From positions 40,379,554-40,443,553 of the forward strand of contig OX485803.1 of the NCBI GenBank assembly GCA_950295325.1: a stretch of DNA of 64,000 nucleotides, given 5' to 3'. Shown one piece after another: positions 11,375-23,140 of the stretch (position 1 is the stretch's first letter; each line of letters begins with the position of its first letter). A program made the position numbers and the translations under genes. The notes beneath the pieces were generated by a model. It made no database searches, was not told the origin of the DNA, and was given only the letters and a program-made list of their open reading frames with translations. The DNA comes from Polytrichum commune (taxonomy: Eukaryota; Streptophyta; Polytrichopsida; Polytrichales; Polytrichaceae).

Positions 11375-14300
11375 ATGGATTCCAACGTCCGAGATAGTGC
11401 ATTCGAGTTCTCTTCGGAAGCGTCAAGCTATGCTAGCGAATTTGAAGGTGTTATGGAACATGAAACTACAATTGGTGTCGCCAATGCAGAGGATGATTTC
11501 ATACCAACATGTGAGGGTTATTCGCGGGAACAATGGATTGATCTTGATGTTGTCATAGTCAATGGATACGGCGTCCCCGTGGCCAATGGTGTTTGTAGGA
11601 ACTCAAATCCTATGGACTGTATTGATGCAAATCCCCTTGGGGAGGAAGATGTTGGGGTGTGCATTTTGAACTCCTTACATCCATTGGAAGTACCTCCTGG
11701 TTGGAGATTCTCTCTTCGTCGATGGCCGTTGCGAAGTGTTCTTCACGATGGTGTCAGCTTGTGGAATCATGCACGTCGTTTTGAGGAAATACAAAAGACT
11801 TTGTTCGCCACAATGCGTCCTAGACAAGGTCGGCGTAAATATGATTCCGTTCGCGTGCCCCGTGAACCCACGCAACGTCGTCGAGATCTAACATTGGGAG
11901 ACACATCTATTAGGTCCGTAGCAACAAAGGATTGTTGTGCAAAAATGTGTTGCCAACTATTTCCCCGTGACAAAATCAAATCTTTGAGACAAAAGATGTG
12001 GCTTGCGGACTTTCGGATGCGATCTGCAAAGAAACTTGAAGTCCATCGCAACATGCACTTTGATGCCGAAGGTCGTAAGGTTGTGACCTTGGAAAATATA
12101 GAGGTATGCTGCACGGCATGGTACATTATACATGCAGTTTCAAAGGCAGATTTTTATAGGTTCCGGAACTACTCGCTGCAAGGACGGCGTTCTCGGTTCC
12201 ATGGCAACTCTGGTACAAAGAAGCCCAGGGAGGCAACACTCCAAGCAGCTGCAACACTATCAACCATCATTATGCCATTAGCAGATGCGATGCCACACAA
12301 AACACGGACTCTGCCGTCGGGGGAAAAGGTTGTCCAGATGGTTTTGCCTACAGGGACAAAATGGAAGAACATACTTATGGATGTTAATGAGGTTGGCGAA
12401 AAGGCTGGATGTGGGCCGATTTCGTTGTCAAAATTGAGTGTGATCAAGAATCAACAATTTGCAGAGTACATTACGAAGAGGCCTGGGGATAAGTTTGCCA
12501 GGTGTTCTGCTTGTGAAAAATACAAGGGCCTTCGAGATGCACATCCCATAGGGACTGAGTCGCACAATAGACATCAACGGAAATACATTGAGCATGTCAA
12601 CAACCAAGAGGCACACCGTCAAGACTACTACAAGAATCGCGCATTATCGATAATGAGGCCGAATGAGGTTTTGACAATCATTCATGACAAAATGGACCAT
12701 GCGAAGACTGCGTGCCCTTGTTATGCACGGAAAATAAAGGCTACAGATGGATATTTCAAGCTCCCAATATCTGTCACAGGTTCGTTGGTTTTCACATTTT
12801 TTTTGCGAACCCACATACTCATCGTTAAGAGTTACGGATGTACATCCGTAAGTGTTTGTTCATTTTCTTGGCCTGCTTGCGGAAAAATTGAATTTCCTTA
12901 TTATAAATGATATTGGAATGTACTTCTCATTTGTATGTCTTAATTCAGGTATGATCGCACATGGCCATGTGGACGTCAAGTATGCACATTATGGCTTGGA
13001 TTTCTATCCAGGCGACGCCAATCATACCGTAGGGTCTTTTGCAAAACTTCTACGAGATCTTGAGAGTCCGCCAACATCATCATCTCGCGCTCTTTTTGTT
13101 GGATGTGGAACAACACCGATTTATGAGGCTGTGCTAGAGGGGAAAGAAGTATGTCTATCGTCACTGCAAGAACCGCCTGAACAAACCGTTCTTGCTAAAC
13201 CTTTGCCTCCAACTCTACATGTGCAACTGGACAATTGTGCCAAAGACAACAAATGTCGATACGTGTTTTGTTTTTGGTCATTGCTCGTAGCCAAGGGCAT
13301 TTTCAAAGAAGTGTTTGTGTCTTTTTTGATGGTTGGCCACACGCATGATGACATTGACGCTTCATTTGGACGTTGGAGTATGAAGTTGCACGAGGAGGAT
13401 TTTCCGACGATTCCTCTTCTCATGAAATCATACATGGATTTGGATAATGTGCCAGTCATCCCGCATTTGATTGAAGAAGTGCCCGATTTCAAAGCGTTTA
13501 TCGAACCATTCATTCTTAAGGGAGGTGACCGTTTAGTGGGCCATACCAAGGCTCAACAATTCCGATTCTATATGCGTGATGATGGTTTGCCGGCCATGCA
13601 ATTCAAAGTTTTGTGCACTTCCCCGGATTGGGGTCCAGAGGAAGGGATACTCGTATGGCGCCAAAACGAAGAAGGCAAATGTATGCTACCTGATGGGGAG
13701 CCGAAGCCTTGCAAACCCAACCCCATGAGGAATGGACCAGAAATCATCAAAGGTATATCCGGATTCATCCAATATTGGAAAGAATTGTGCGAGGAAGACA
13801 TCACAAGGCGTGTTCGGGATACCCACGAACCATTGATTACGTACTGGGATCGCATTCGCTCAGCATTGCTAGCACCCGATGTCGAAACACATTTATGTTT
13901 GACACAAGGTTTTTGGCCACAAAGCCGAGTGACAATCGTGGAATCTGAGGCCATGTTCTTCGACAATGGGGACATCCGTGAAGAGTTCGCAGCGGACGAC
14001 CATTATGTTGGCCCAGCTCGTAATCGTCCGGCTCCATCATTTCGTGTGGCTGTTGATTGCTACGAAGGGTATATGATCCTCGTACGTCCTGGAGATGAGG
14101 AGCACCCTAAACCGATTTGGTTGGTAAAAGCATTGTCATCACCAAATTTTGTTCCAACTAGCCCAAATTTTCATCAAATTGAGGTGGAATATTGCCGTCC
14201 CAGCACCAAAGATCAAAATGTGCTCCGCACATATTTAGGGTGGGACACCAAAAAAGGTTTCAAATGGACAATGGACTCAGCATACGAACCAATATGGATA

Positions 14301-14471
14301 AACACAGATACCATACTTTGTGCTTGGAAACCACGCAAAGGTTCCAAATCAGAGACAATGACCATCCCCCAAAAACATATAGATTTTGCCAAAGACAACT
14401 TGGCACGTATTGCTGCTGCAGAAAACGATGTCGAGAATGGAAATGAAGCTGAAGATGAAGATGGAGAATGA
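11375..14471 (+). CDS. DUF7869-type protein, putative transposase-like
   Basis: I read two exons, 11375-12779 and 12949-14471 (975 residues). The junction is CACAG/GTTCGT...AATTCAG, in phase 1. The ATG at 11375 sits in GGCCATGG context; an upstream in-frame ATG at 11315 would add 20 residues. An acidic N-terminal region is followed by Cys clusters (CCAKMCCQLF; FARCSACEKYKG) and a charged His/Arg-rich helix. The DUF7869-like core then has DKMDHAKTACP (about 439-449), VQLDNCAKDNK (about 560-570, Asp563) and VGHTHDDIDASFG (about 597-609). Spaced Asp-rich motifs of this kind suggest an RNase H/DDE-like fold, but that is inference. The C-terminus is acidic. The intron holds a palindrome copy and a palindrome array lies upstream, so the gene belongs with the VDGQH gene as one locus. 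Catalytic activity is unproven. Confidence 0.75.
12832..12851. repeat. CpG-free palindrome variant in the DUF7869-type gene intron
   Basis: TTAC-GGATGTACATCC-GTAA is perfectly symmetrical. Compared with GGACGCGCGTCC, the central CGCGCG has become TGTACA, so every central CpG is lost while symmetry is kept. Confidence 0.8.
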
Positions 14472-15825
14472 TATTGACGTAGGGTTGGACCACAATTATT
14501 TGAAATGTGTCTTGGTTTTTCATGAAATATATGACATTGGGGTCGAATACTATATTAGACACATTTTATAGCAATTTTATAGATTACAATTATATATCAT
14601 GATTGTATTGATTTACGGATGTGGAATCCAACTTCACATGCGCTATCAAATGTTTTTCATATGTTTGTGTTTACGGATGTGGAGTCCAAACTATATAATT
14701 ATATTGCAGATGCTAATTTGCAATTTCTTATACACACTGTCAAATTATTTTAATATTGTTGCGTTTGGGATGTGCCGTTCAATTCACCCACAATTGGCTA
14801 AGATGTTATGTTTGGGATACGCATCCAAGAGTCCCTAGATATAAAATCAGATGGCTATTTATAGATTCATTAATTTTGTTCAATACAAAATCAAAAATAC
14901 AAAATAATTGTGAATTTGTGACATTGGAATATTGTGTTGGCGTAGTTTTGATTATCCCCCAAATAATTACTATATTTAGAAACATATATATTCATCACAT
15001 ATGGATCTTTCGAACATTATGTTGCCATTGTTCCCCATGTTCCCTACGTTCACAATATTCGCATCCGAAACTACGGGTCCAATTTATTTTGAGACTTTCC
15101 AAAGTCTCCAATTAACGAATATAGTGTTATAGACTACCTTAAGGGTTCATTTAGACCATAAGAACCTTCCTCTCAAGTTGATCCCATTATATTGTATTCT
15201 AAAATTTTATTATATTGTATTATGAAACTTATTGTATTGTATTATAAAAATCCATTACTATTATATTTTGAAATCAATTGTTTTGGTATAAACATGAATG
15301 AATGTTTGGATCAAATTACATGCTTGTATGATATCCAGTTTGCAAATTTTTTTAAGAACTTGGCTAGCATGTAAGAAAAAAAATATAAGGTTCTGCTAAT
15401 GGCATATAAAACCACAAGTGTTCAAATAAAATTTCAAGACATGATAAATAAAAGTGTCAAAACTATGAACAAATGGAGACATGAAATGAACAACGTGTAA
15501 GTATGGTTAATCAAATGCCAAAAAATGCTCAAGAACATCACAGTACCTAAATCACATAACAAAATTCATTTGCAAATGCTATAAACAACGAGAAGAAAAA
15601 ATTTCAAAACAAAATGAAAGAAATCCTTGAACATATGGTTAGTAATTCTTTTAATTTGATTTCACATTTTCAAACAACAACATATTTACTTTAAAATATG
15701 GATGTTTATATTACAACCTTGGTACAAAAATTATAATTATTCATTCATATGAGAATCAATATCTATATCTTGAAATTATAGGTTTTAATATAAGTATCTA
15801 TATCCTGACAAAGCCACTGTGACAG
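14472..15825. other. 3' flank of the DUF7869-type gene with decayed palindrome half-sites
   Basis: No gene is seen. TTTACGGATGTGGAATCC (about 14611), TTTACGGATGTGGAGTCC (about 14670) and GGGATACGCATCC (near 14815) look like degraded copies of the locus palindrome. The remainder is AT-rich and unremarkable. Confidence 0.4.
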
Positions 15826-15830
15826 TTTAC

Positions 15831-16235
15831 CTTCCAAGTTTCATAGAAGGTCCAAATGAATTTCAATTAAATTTTTTTTTTAATATACATGACATTCTCT
15901 TATCTACATATACATGAGCTTGTCCTTCAAGACTAGTATTGTGCAATGTTAGTGCCGAGCTCAATCCCTCAACCTTCAAAAAATTCACATAAAGTGCAAA
16001 TGAATTCCAATTTCCAATTTCTTTCTTTCAATATTCATGAAATTCTCTTATCTACATATTCATGAGCTTTGCCATTCAAGACTAGTATTGTGTTGTACTA
16101 GGGCCGAGCTAAAGCCCTCAACTTTCCAAGTTTCACATGAGATGCAAACAAATTCTAGTCTCATTTTTATTTTATTTTTGCCAATATTTATGGAATTATC
16201 TCATCTACATTCTTCGTGAGCCCCTTTAAAACAAT
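15831..16235. repeat. ~150-bp tandem repeat, about three diverged copies
   Basis: Blocks containing 'ctcttatctacata', 'tcaagactagtattgtg' and 'gccgagct' recur near 15895 and 16045, with a third shorter copy near 16198. Copies differ by scattered substitutions and small indels. Non-coding. Confidence 0.7.
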
Positions 16236-17765
16236 TCAACCCCATTTGTCACACCCTACCATGTTGTGAAATGGACAACATCAAAATTACAACGTGCAAC
16301 GTAAATATTAGAATGGGCAACCCTCATGAAAACTTGGTTATAGGGGTCTAAGGATCACTTTAACGAATTCCCATAAATTACTGGCAAGTCCAAATAAAAT
16401 TGGTAATAGGGAGGGGCCTACTCATGCTCATGCTCATGTTCTAGCCTCTTTCCGTCTCCAACACTAACATTGAATTCTTACAGGATGATTTTGCAACGTG
16501 CGCATCATGTGCCATTTTCAACTAGGTGAACATCACCACATGGGGTGAAATTGATGGCATTAGCTAAAGAACTACCCACTAGTCGAGGTTTTCAAGTGGC
16601 GAAAGGTATAGGGATTTGAGAGTTGCCAGTGTCGGTTCTCCTTTGTTTGAGATCACTTGTGAGGAATGCCTTGGGGTGGACTCTTCATACAGTCTATGTA
16701 CGAAGGGGAGTGCTAACATGTGAGCGGTGAACAATGAGTAATGAGCAGTGAGGGTAGCGAATATTTGGAAATACACCCACTAGTATCTTATAACCGTGAT
16801 ATTTTGACATAAATAATAACCTCTTTGTTTATAATACTATGAGTGAAAATTTCATACAAAGTGCAATGTTAATTTACTAGGATCCATCTCAATTGTTGCT
16901 CGTGCTTTTCTCTGAAACTAATCTGATTTAATATAATTTCATAGTAACCCAGTTTGGAGATTGGAAATGCTCAATCACAGCTCCAAATACGATGAACTTG
17001 ACATGCAAAAACTAGGGGAATATCGGCTTTAAATTATTAACAGCTTTTGGTTTACCTGTTTGCAATATTTCAAGGCACATTCCTCAGATTTGATGACAAG
17101 TTTAATTGGTTGATCACATATCAAATTAGTTCACTTTTAATGAAGAGGAGTTTACGGAAGGCCAGAGGAATGCTTATGCTGTATTGTTTGACTTCCATAA
17201 TTCCATTCGGCCAAAAGTCCACCATAGCTTTTCTTACTTGAGCATAAAAGATCTAAGGCCATACTTGTAGAGTAAATGCAAATATTAAATGGACCAGTGG
17301 AAGTCACTGCAATTAGAAGCACTAAGTGTGTAGAAATCATTTTAATTACCTGTTTTTGTGATTAGAAGAGAATCTAATCATGTAATTATGATTGTCCTAT
17401 GCACTGTATAATCGTTTTCTTGGAAGTAATTTTTTTTGTAAGAGGACTAGTTGGAGCATGTGTTGTCCTTGTCCATTGAGCATGTACGTGCATATTATGA
17501 ACCAATTTCCCGAGCCATCTTGCAAAACCGTCTGGCATATGTTTAACATGTTGTCATCGCCGGCCAATTGTTTGGAACTTTGGAACAGCATTTGCCTCAA
17601 TGTCCATGTGACCTCGTGTTTCAAAGTTTCAAAATATAAGACTTAGAGCAAGGACTTATAGTATAGTTATTGCGATAAATTACATGTGAAACCACCCTTA
17701 GTGCAAGTTATCATTTGGATTTATTTATAAAAATTCTAATATGAATATCATTTCTATGGTCAAGT
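16236..17765. other. AT-rich intergenic DNA, nothing recognised
   Basis: Only short open frames without motifs. No RNA gene, clear repeat or splice-supported exon is seen. Confidence 0.5.
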
Positions 17766-18000
17766 ATTACACTAGATATTCTATTTAGTGCCACTTACTA
17801 TTTGAAATAACGCATTGCTATATTTATAAACTATATATCTCATCTTTAACCAACAAATGTCAAAGTGCTTGTTTCAAATTGGACATTATAGAACATTAAC
17901 ATCAGTTTACTTGGTAAAAAATTACATCAATAGTAAGAAGATATAGCATTATGTATTTCCAAATGGTAAGTGACACTAAACATCATATTTAGTATAGTAA
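17766..18000. mobile_element. MITE-like element with ~40-bp inverted repeats ('ACTAAATAT/TTTAGTG' family)
   Basis: The left end has acactagatattctatttag followed by tgccacttactatttg. The reverse complement of the right end has actatactaaatatgatgtt followed by tagtgtcacttaccatttg. The two align over about 40 bp with a few mismatches. No coding capacity. Related ends occur at 32115-32440 and 50027-50422. Confidence 0.6.
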
Positions 18001-18218
18001 CTTAAGGGTAAGATTTAGTCAAAATGGCACCAAAGCCCCAAATTAGTCTAACGGGGTCCAACCAAAATAAACCTATCATGGGATATGTACCAAAATAAAC
18101 AAGATGATTTCTCTTCATCCTTGATGACTAACTTAGTGCACTTTAAACACCAAGATCCAATGATGTTGATAATTCTTGTTTAAAATAGGGGTCACCATCT
18201 TGAGAAGTTAATTTAGAG

Positions 18219-18850
18219 CCCGGGTACGCAACTCCCATATTATACGCAGGGGGCATCGTACTTAAAACGGCTTAGAGGACGGCTTTTGTAAAAATTATAT
18301 CAAATTATATCAAATTAAAATGATCAAAAAGTTGGGTGAAGACCAAATTAAATAAAATGAGATGAAAAAAAAGTTGGGTAAAGACCAAATTAAATAAAAT
18401 GAGATGAAAAAAAAGTTGGGTAAAGACCAAATTAAATAAAATGAGATGAAAAAAAAGTTGGGTGAAGACCAAATTAAATAAATGAGATGAAAAAAAAGTT
18501 GGGTTGCAAATTTATTAAGCCTCCCATTAAAATTATAAGCCACGAATAGTTGCCTCCCATTAAAATTATAATTCATTCACAATGTTAAAATTTTATTAAA
18601 AAGTCCAAAAAGTTGGGTAGTTTGACCTATGGTACCTGTATTAAAAAAAAATATATAATTAGGTTTTTAATGCAATTATATGCTTCAAAATATATTCATT
18701 TCCTATATATAATTACATTTTTGGATTCCTTGTTAGAAGGGCTACAAGGGTTTCCTACATTAAAACAAATTGTATCACTCAATATTGGACTAAAACGCAT
18801 TATAAGTGATTATAATCAGGGCCATATAATACGGGAGTTGCGTACCCGGG
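18219..18850. mobile_element. Non-autonomous DNA transposon, 632 bp, TIR CCCGGGTACGCAACTCCC, 8-bp TSD
   Basis: The left terminus CCCGGGTACGCAACTCCC (then A-TATTATA) is matched on the opposite strand at the right terminus, giving TIRs of about 28 bp with two mismatches. Directly outside both ends is ATTTAGAG (18211-18218 and 18851-18858), an 8-bp target-site duplication as made by hAT-type transposases. The interior is AT-rich with a 42-bp tandem repeat and no transposase. The termini do not start with the common hAT CAG, so the superfamily is tentative. Confidence 0.85.
18326..18507. repeat. 42-bp tandem repeat, about four units, inside the transposon
   Basis: 'gttgggt(g/a)aagacc' starts at 18331, 18373, 18415, 18457 and 18499, an exact 42-bp period, with an A-rich junction between units. 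The long open frame across it on the minus strand is a repeat artefact. Confidence 0.9.
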
Positions 18851-18858
18851 ATTTAGAG

Positions 18859-19634
18859 CTGGAACTTGAATTGTTGAAATTTCTAGTAAGAAGGGCATAC
18901 GTTTAATGTAAAGAATTTAAACCATGACAACCTTGCACACTCCCCTTAAAAAATTATTCTCTTCTCAAGAAGGACCTCCAACCATGCACTGTGGTCTTGA
19001 ATAACATAAGGGCTTAGGGTTAAGCTCTGGGTTCAATCTTCCCCCTAGTCATGCATTGGTAGTTGGGGGGGGGACTTATTGCAACATTCAACGGCACCCT
19101 AGATTGATTGCTTTATGATACAAAATGAAACATTGACATTGATACACCTCCGCAATAACTTGAATCTCCTAACTCCATAATTCATCCATATTGTACTCCC
19201 TTCCATCCGCGCCAAAAATGCAAATAAATGACAACACATAATAGATACGATTTTCTACCACATAAAATTTTCAGTAGGTTTAACAAACAAACAAATCACA
19301 ATGTGGTGGGTTTCAGTCCCTTTTCAGTGTGTTGAAAAATCAGTAGGCATTCAACTGGGGATGTGGTTTACTAACAAACTTGTAGATGAAGAACTGTGTG
19401 TTCAATATGTTACTTTGCTATTGAATGTTCAAAATGCAATCTTGTGTATTACAGTTGCCACGGGGGACGCGTGCTTTGTACAGATTGTTTACAAATTTCA
19501 TGTTCCTGTCGACTGCATTCCTATATGTTCGACGTCAAGTGACTGACAAGTTGAATCCCTCGAGTCCTAAGCATTATTTGCTACAAAAATGAATCTCGAG
19601 TGCTTCGATGCTGCTCTACTAATATGAGAGAATC
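18859..19634. other. Intergenic, 3' side of the AP2 gene
   Basis: No motif-bearing open frame. It probably includes the 3' UTR of the minus-strand AP2 gene near its right end, but no polyadenylation signal could be assigned with confidence. Confidence 0.4.
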
Positions 19635-21327
19635 TTAATTTGTTCTCTCGAGTAAATGGCGGCCATACTCGGCGACGTCCACCTCCGAGTACAGGCTGCG
19701 CCTGAAGTTGGTGATGGCGTCTTCCCCTTTGAAGAACAGCAGCGCCAAGTCGTAGTGCCGACCGGCCATCTCTTCGTCCTCGAAGAGACCCAGATGGAAC
19801 TCGCGCTTCACTCCGCCGTCTTTCGATGAGTATCTCGCGTCAAACTTGTTGAGCTTCTTCTTCCAGCTCACGCCTTTCATGGCCGAGGAGCCCCTGCTGA
19901 AGCCCACGCCGCCCTTCCGCAGCTTCCATAGATAATCCCTCGCACTCCAGTCCTGGTACTCCAAAACCTCACCCTCGTAGGCTTCCACTGGGAAGTTGAG
20001 TGAGTATGGTGACCTTGAGCAACTGCCCAAATTTGTGAACATATTGCCTTGAATTAACCCCATCTTGATGGCTGCCATGTCATGCACTGCGGCAGCTTCC
20101 TCACAAGTGTGGTACTGGCCGAGGTAGATCTGCACGCCGGCTTTAACTCTCTTTGTCCCCCGGGAAGCAGCGTCTTGCTTCTGTACTTTATGCGCATCCC
20201 ACACATGGGCCTCCCACTTGTTTGTATTTATGTTGTACACTACCCCTCGATACTTCTTCGGGGCAGAAACGACGGCTACTTCTTCTCTCATGATAATGCT
20301 TCCATATTGCTGCGGTGCCGCGTTTTCAGAGGGACGTTGTTGCACAGCATCGACATCGCAAGGTGCACGCCTTCGCTGCTCATGATGTACTTCAGGCAAG
20401 CGATCGTCGACCATCATCTCCTCCCGATCAAGCAGTGCTTCGCGATTAGTGCTGGAGCTGCTGCATTCTCCGGAGCAGCTTGCGTCGGATGTGGCAGATC
20501 GCTTCTCCTCATTGTCGGGAGACATAGCGGAAATCATGGCAGCGGTGAAGCTGTAATTGTTGTCGTGCCATTCATATTCATGTGGTTCCTGTTGTCAGGA
20601 ATTGCGGTCCCAGGTTGGCAGCGGGGTTAGCACAGGTGCTTCATATATTCACCAGACTATCGATCATGTGGTCCGGAGGGAAATTCATGCCGAATGGTAA
20701 TGTACTATGGGTAGTATCGAAGTTAGGTCTCTTGCAGGGAGTCACGAATTAGTTACTTACCTCGTCATCTTCTACTTCCAGCCACCGACTGTCATCATCC
20801 GCTGAAGATGACGATCCCTCGAAGCTACCCCACTGGTCGCCGAAAGTAGTTACAGTTGCGCCTGCTCTTAGGTTGAACGTGGTTGAACGACTTACATCTG
20901 CTTCGGAGTAATTCCTCTCACTGCTACTGCCACTTCGATGTGAACTCTCTGTTACATCCGTTGCCCTTGTCCACTGGTCTATGCCGATCAATTCTGGGGA
21001 CAATTCCAACACCCCCACCTCGTCGACGTGATCGGAAGACTGCACAATGTCGACGAAAATATCATCCACGACGCCATTCTCTGGTGGAGTGGCATGCTGG
21101 AAGATGTTAATGAGGCTACCCTCCAAGTCATCAGAGGCCTCCGATTCACCCATCATCGCTGTCGTATAGTCTCCCAAGTCGACGACGGGGAGCTCTGCTG
21201 CTTCACCAGGCGAGTGGAGAAGGCAAGCTTCCAGCTGCGCTGCAAACTCATCATCCTCCGCACATGCATCCAGTTCCCCAGCATTGCTTCCGTAGCTCCA
21301 CTCCGGGACGTCGGAGCCGGGAGCCAT
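19635..21327 (-). CDS. Double-AP2-domain transcription factor, ANT/AIL-like
   Basis: I read two exons, 21327-20761 and 20588-19635 (506 residues), joined in phase 0 through GAG/GTAAGT and AACAG/GAA. The ATG at 21327 is the first true ATG; the extra upstream residues of the open frame begin with TTG. The first AP2 domain is at about 301-376 (KYRGVVYN..., inserted loop, QIYLGQYHTCEEAAAVHDMAAI). The linker has the typical LRK..GFSRG form. A second AP2-like domain is at about 426-485 (HLGLFEDEEMAGRHYDLA...). Two domains joined by this linker are typical of nuclear AP2/ANT-type DNA-binding regulators. Domain 2 reads MKG where YRG is usual, and domain 1 reads VHDM where RAYD is usual, so DNA contact may differ. 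The N-terminal half is acidic and Ser-rich and contains LELSPEL, which resembles an LxLxL repression motif. Confidence 0.85.
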
Positions 21328-21336
21328 GGTTACCAA

Positions 21337-22774
21337 CTTCAGCTTGCAGAACTAATATGCAGGTCCAAGCACTCAGAACCAAATGGCTCTTACTTACACT
21401 TATCAAGGAAGATCTCACAATTCGACTGGGTCGATGTCTATTTGCAGACAGTGGATTGGGGTTGGACTCGAAGAGGCTTGCGTAGGTTATAGGATTTGCG
21501 AGACTGGCCTCTCTCCGGCCTCTCGCCTGTGGTGGAACCCTAGATGGATGACACGTGGCGAGCACCATCCGTGCCCATCCTGCCATCTCAGGGTGGAATA
21601 CATAGATTGGAAATCTGGAATTAAGTGTCCCTTTATACTTATTATCCCTGAGGTTTTGTATGCTTTCAAGAGATTCTGGTATAAAGTGAGACTTGCAAGC
21701 TTACTTTACAAGACATCTTGAATGAAGCGACACAAAGTCGAAGAAGGTATCCGTATGGTTGGATATTCAATCTAAGGTCATGAGCTTCATATGTCAAGCA
21801 TTTCCCGAAGCGAAAACGCAAGAACTCTATGTTGAAAATAGGATGACATTACTTCGCTTGAATGTTTTTTAAATGTGATCTTTGTGTCATGGAGACTTAT
21901 GTCACATGTTAAAATCCATCCTAACGGAATTATAGGATCATATGTATATATAGAGTACGAACAGCATCGACCGTTGATGAAATTGAAAACTTGTCACTTG
22001 GTTCATCAAAGATGATGTTTTGTTTTTAAACATCTTGCATACATAATCATCTTGGTGATACATGATGTACTAAATTTGAAACAAATATGATGCATTTTGC
22101 ATTTCTTATGAATTCTTTAAGTTTAGTGCTTTGAAAATTGATATCTACATAATTTCAACTTTTTTACTGTAATTCATTTATTTGCGTGAATAGAGAAAAT
22201 TATTCTGTACAAATCTTTTATGGAGATAAACATCATTTGAAAATTGGAAGGCGATAGATTTTAAGAAAATTCAATATAACGATCATGTTGAGCAACCGTT
22301 TACTAGTTGGGAGGTTGGCCATGAGCTCAATGGAGAAGCATAAATAATACTAATTGTGAACAAAGATTCACATTTCAAATGATTCTATATCTTTTGGTTA
22401 CTGTCCACAAGCGATTCCTGAGGTTCATCACTTCTTTTCCAATATCTACAATCATAGGGGTGGATGACATACGATGACTTCCACCAACATGAGCATTTCA
22501 AAATGTTTAAAGGTTTCGAGATAACAAAAAAAAATGCATGATGAACATATTAGAAAATCAACATGAGGAACATAAGAGTTGGATTTTCTTCTTAAGGAGT
22601 CAAAGTGAGTACTTTTCATATTCTTCAAGTAAACCTCATAAACATGACCTATACTGGTTTTATTTCCAAAAACACCACTTATTAAGAAGATCACATACAT
22701 ACACTCTTTAAGAAAATTAATCACATATTGAAGTTAAATCACCTCAATCTCATTCTCAAGACAATAGAATTGTA
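21337..22774. other. Upstream region of the AP2 gene and AT-rich intergenic DNA
   Basis: About 250 bp upstream of the AP2 start is moderately GC-rich and probably holds its 5' UTR and promoter. Beyond 21.7 kb the sequence is AT-rich with no supported feature. Confidence 0.4.
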
Positions 22775-23140
22775 CAAGACTTGCTAATCAACGGGGATTT
22801 GTTTCCTGGATTTTGATCACATCATAAGAGATCAAACCTCCTAGTAGTAGTAACCGAATCAGGCCTGCTTACGTTACATACAACCATAAACGAATAAAAA
22901 GATGAAGATTGTTGCAGGCGTTGTACTCAAGTTGGCACTCGTGACTCTCCTCCTTGCAGGTCAAGTTCACAAATTAAATTTCGATCACATTAATTAATGG
23001 ACTGGATGATGGATTCGTGCAAGAATCGCTAACCGACTGGGATTTGTTTCCTAGATGTTTTGCATATCCTATAAGAGCCTGGAAACCTCCTGAAAGTAAC
23101 CGAATTAGGCCCCATTAATTACCTTACATACAGTCGAAGA
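22775..23140 (+). repeat. Duplicated ~110-bp segment flanking an orphan signal-peptide exon
   Basis: 22775-22890 and 23022-23140 share 'gggatttgtttcct', 'aaacctcct', 'agtaaccgaat(c/t)aggcc' and 'ttacatacag/a' in the same order. After the first copy, an ATG at 22902 opens MKIVAGVVLKLALVTLLLAG, a classic signal peptide (hydrophobic core, small residues at the end), followed by CAG/GTCAAG, a possible donor. The second copy has lost the ATG. No matching downstream exon was found. It may be a relic of a tandemly duplicated secreted-protein gene. Confidence 0.35.

Noticed and set aside
18310-18576. 88-residue minus-strand open frame
   Set aside because: Product of the 42-bp tandem repeat.
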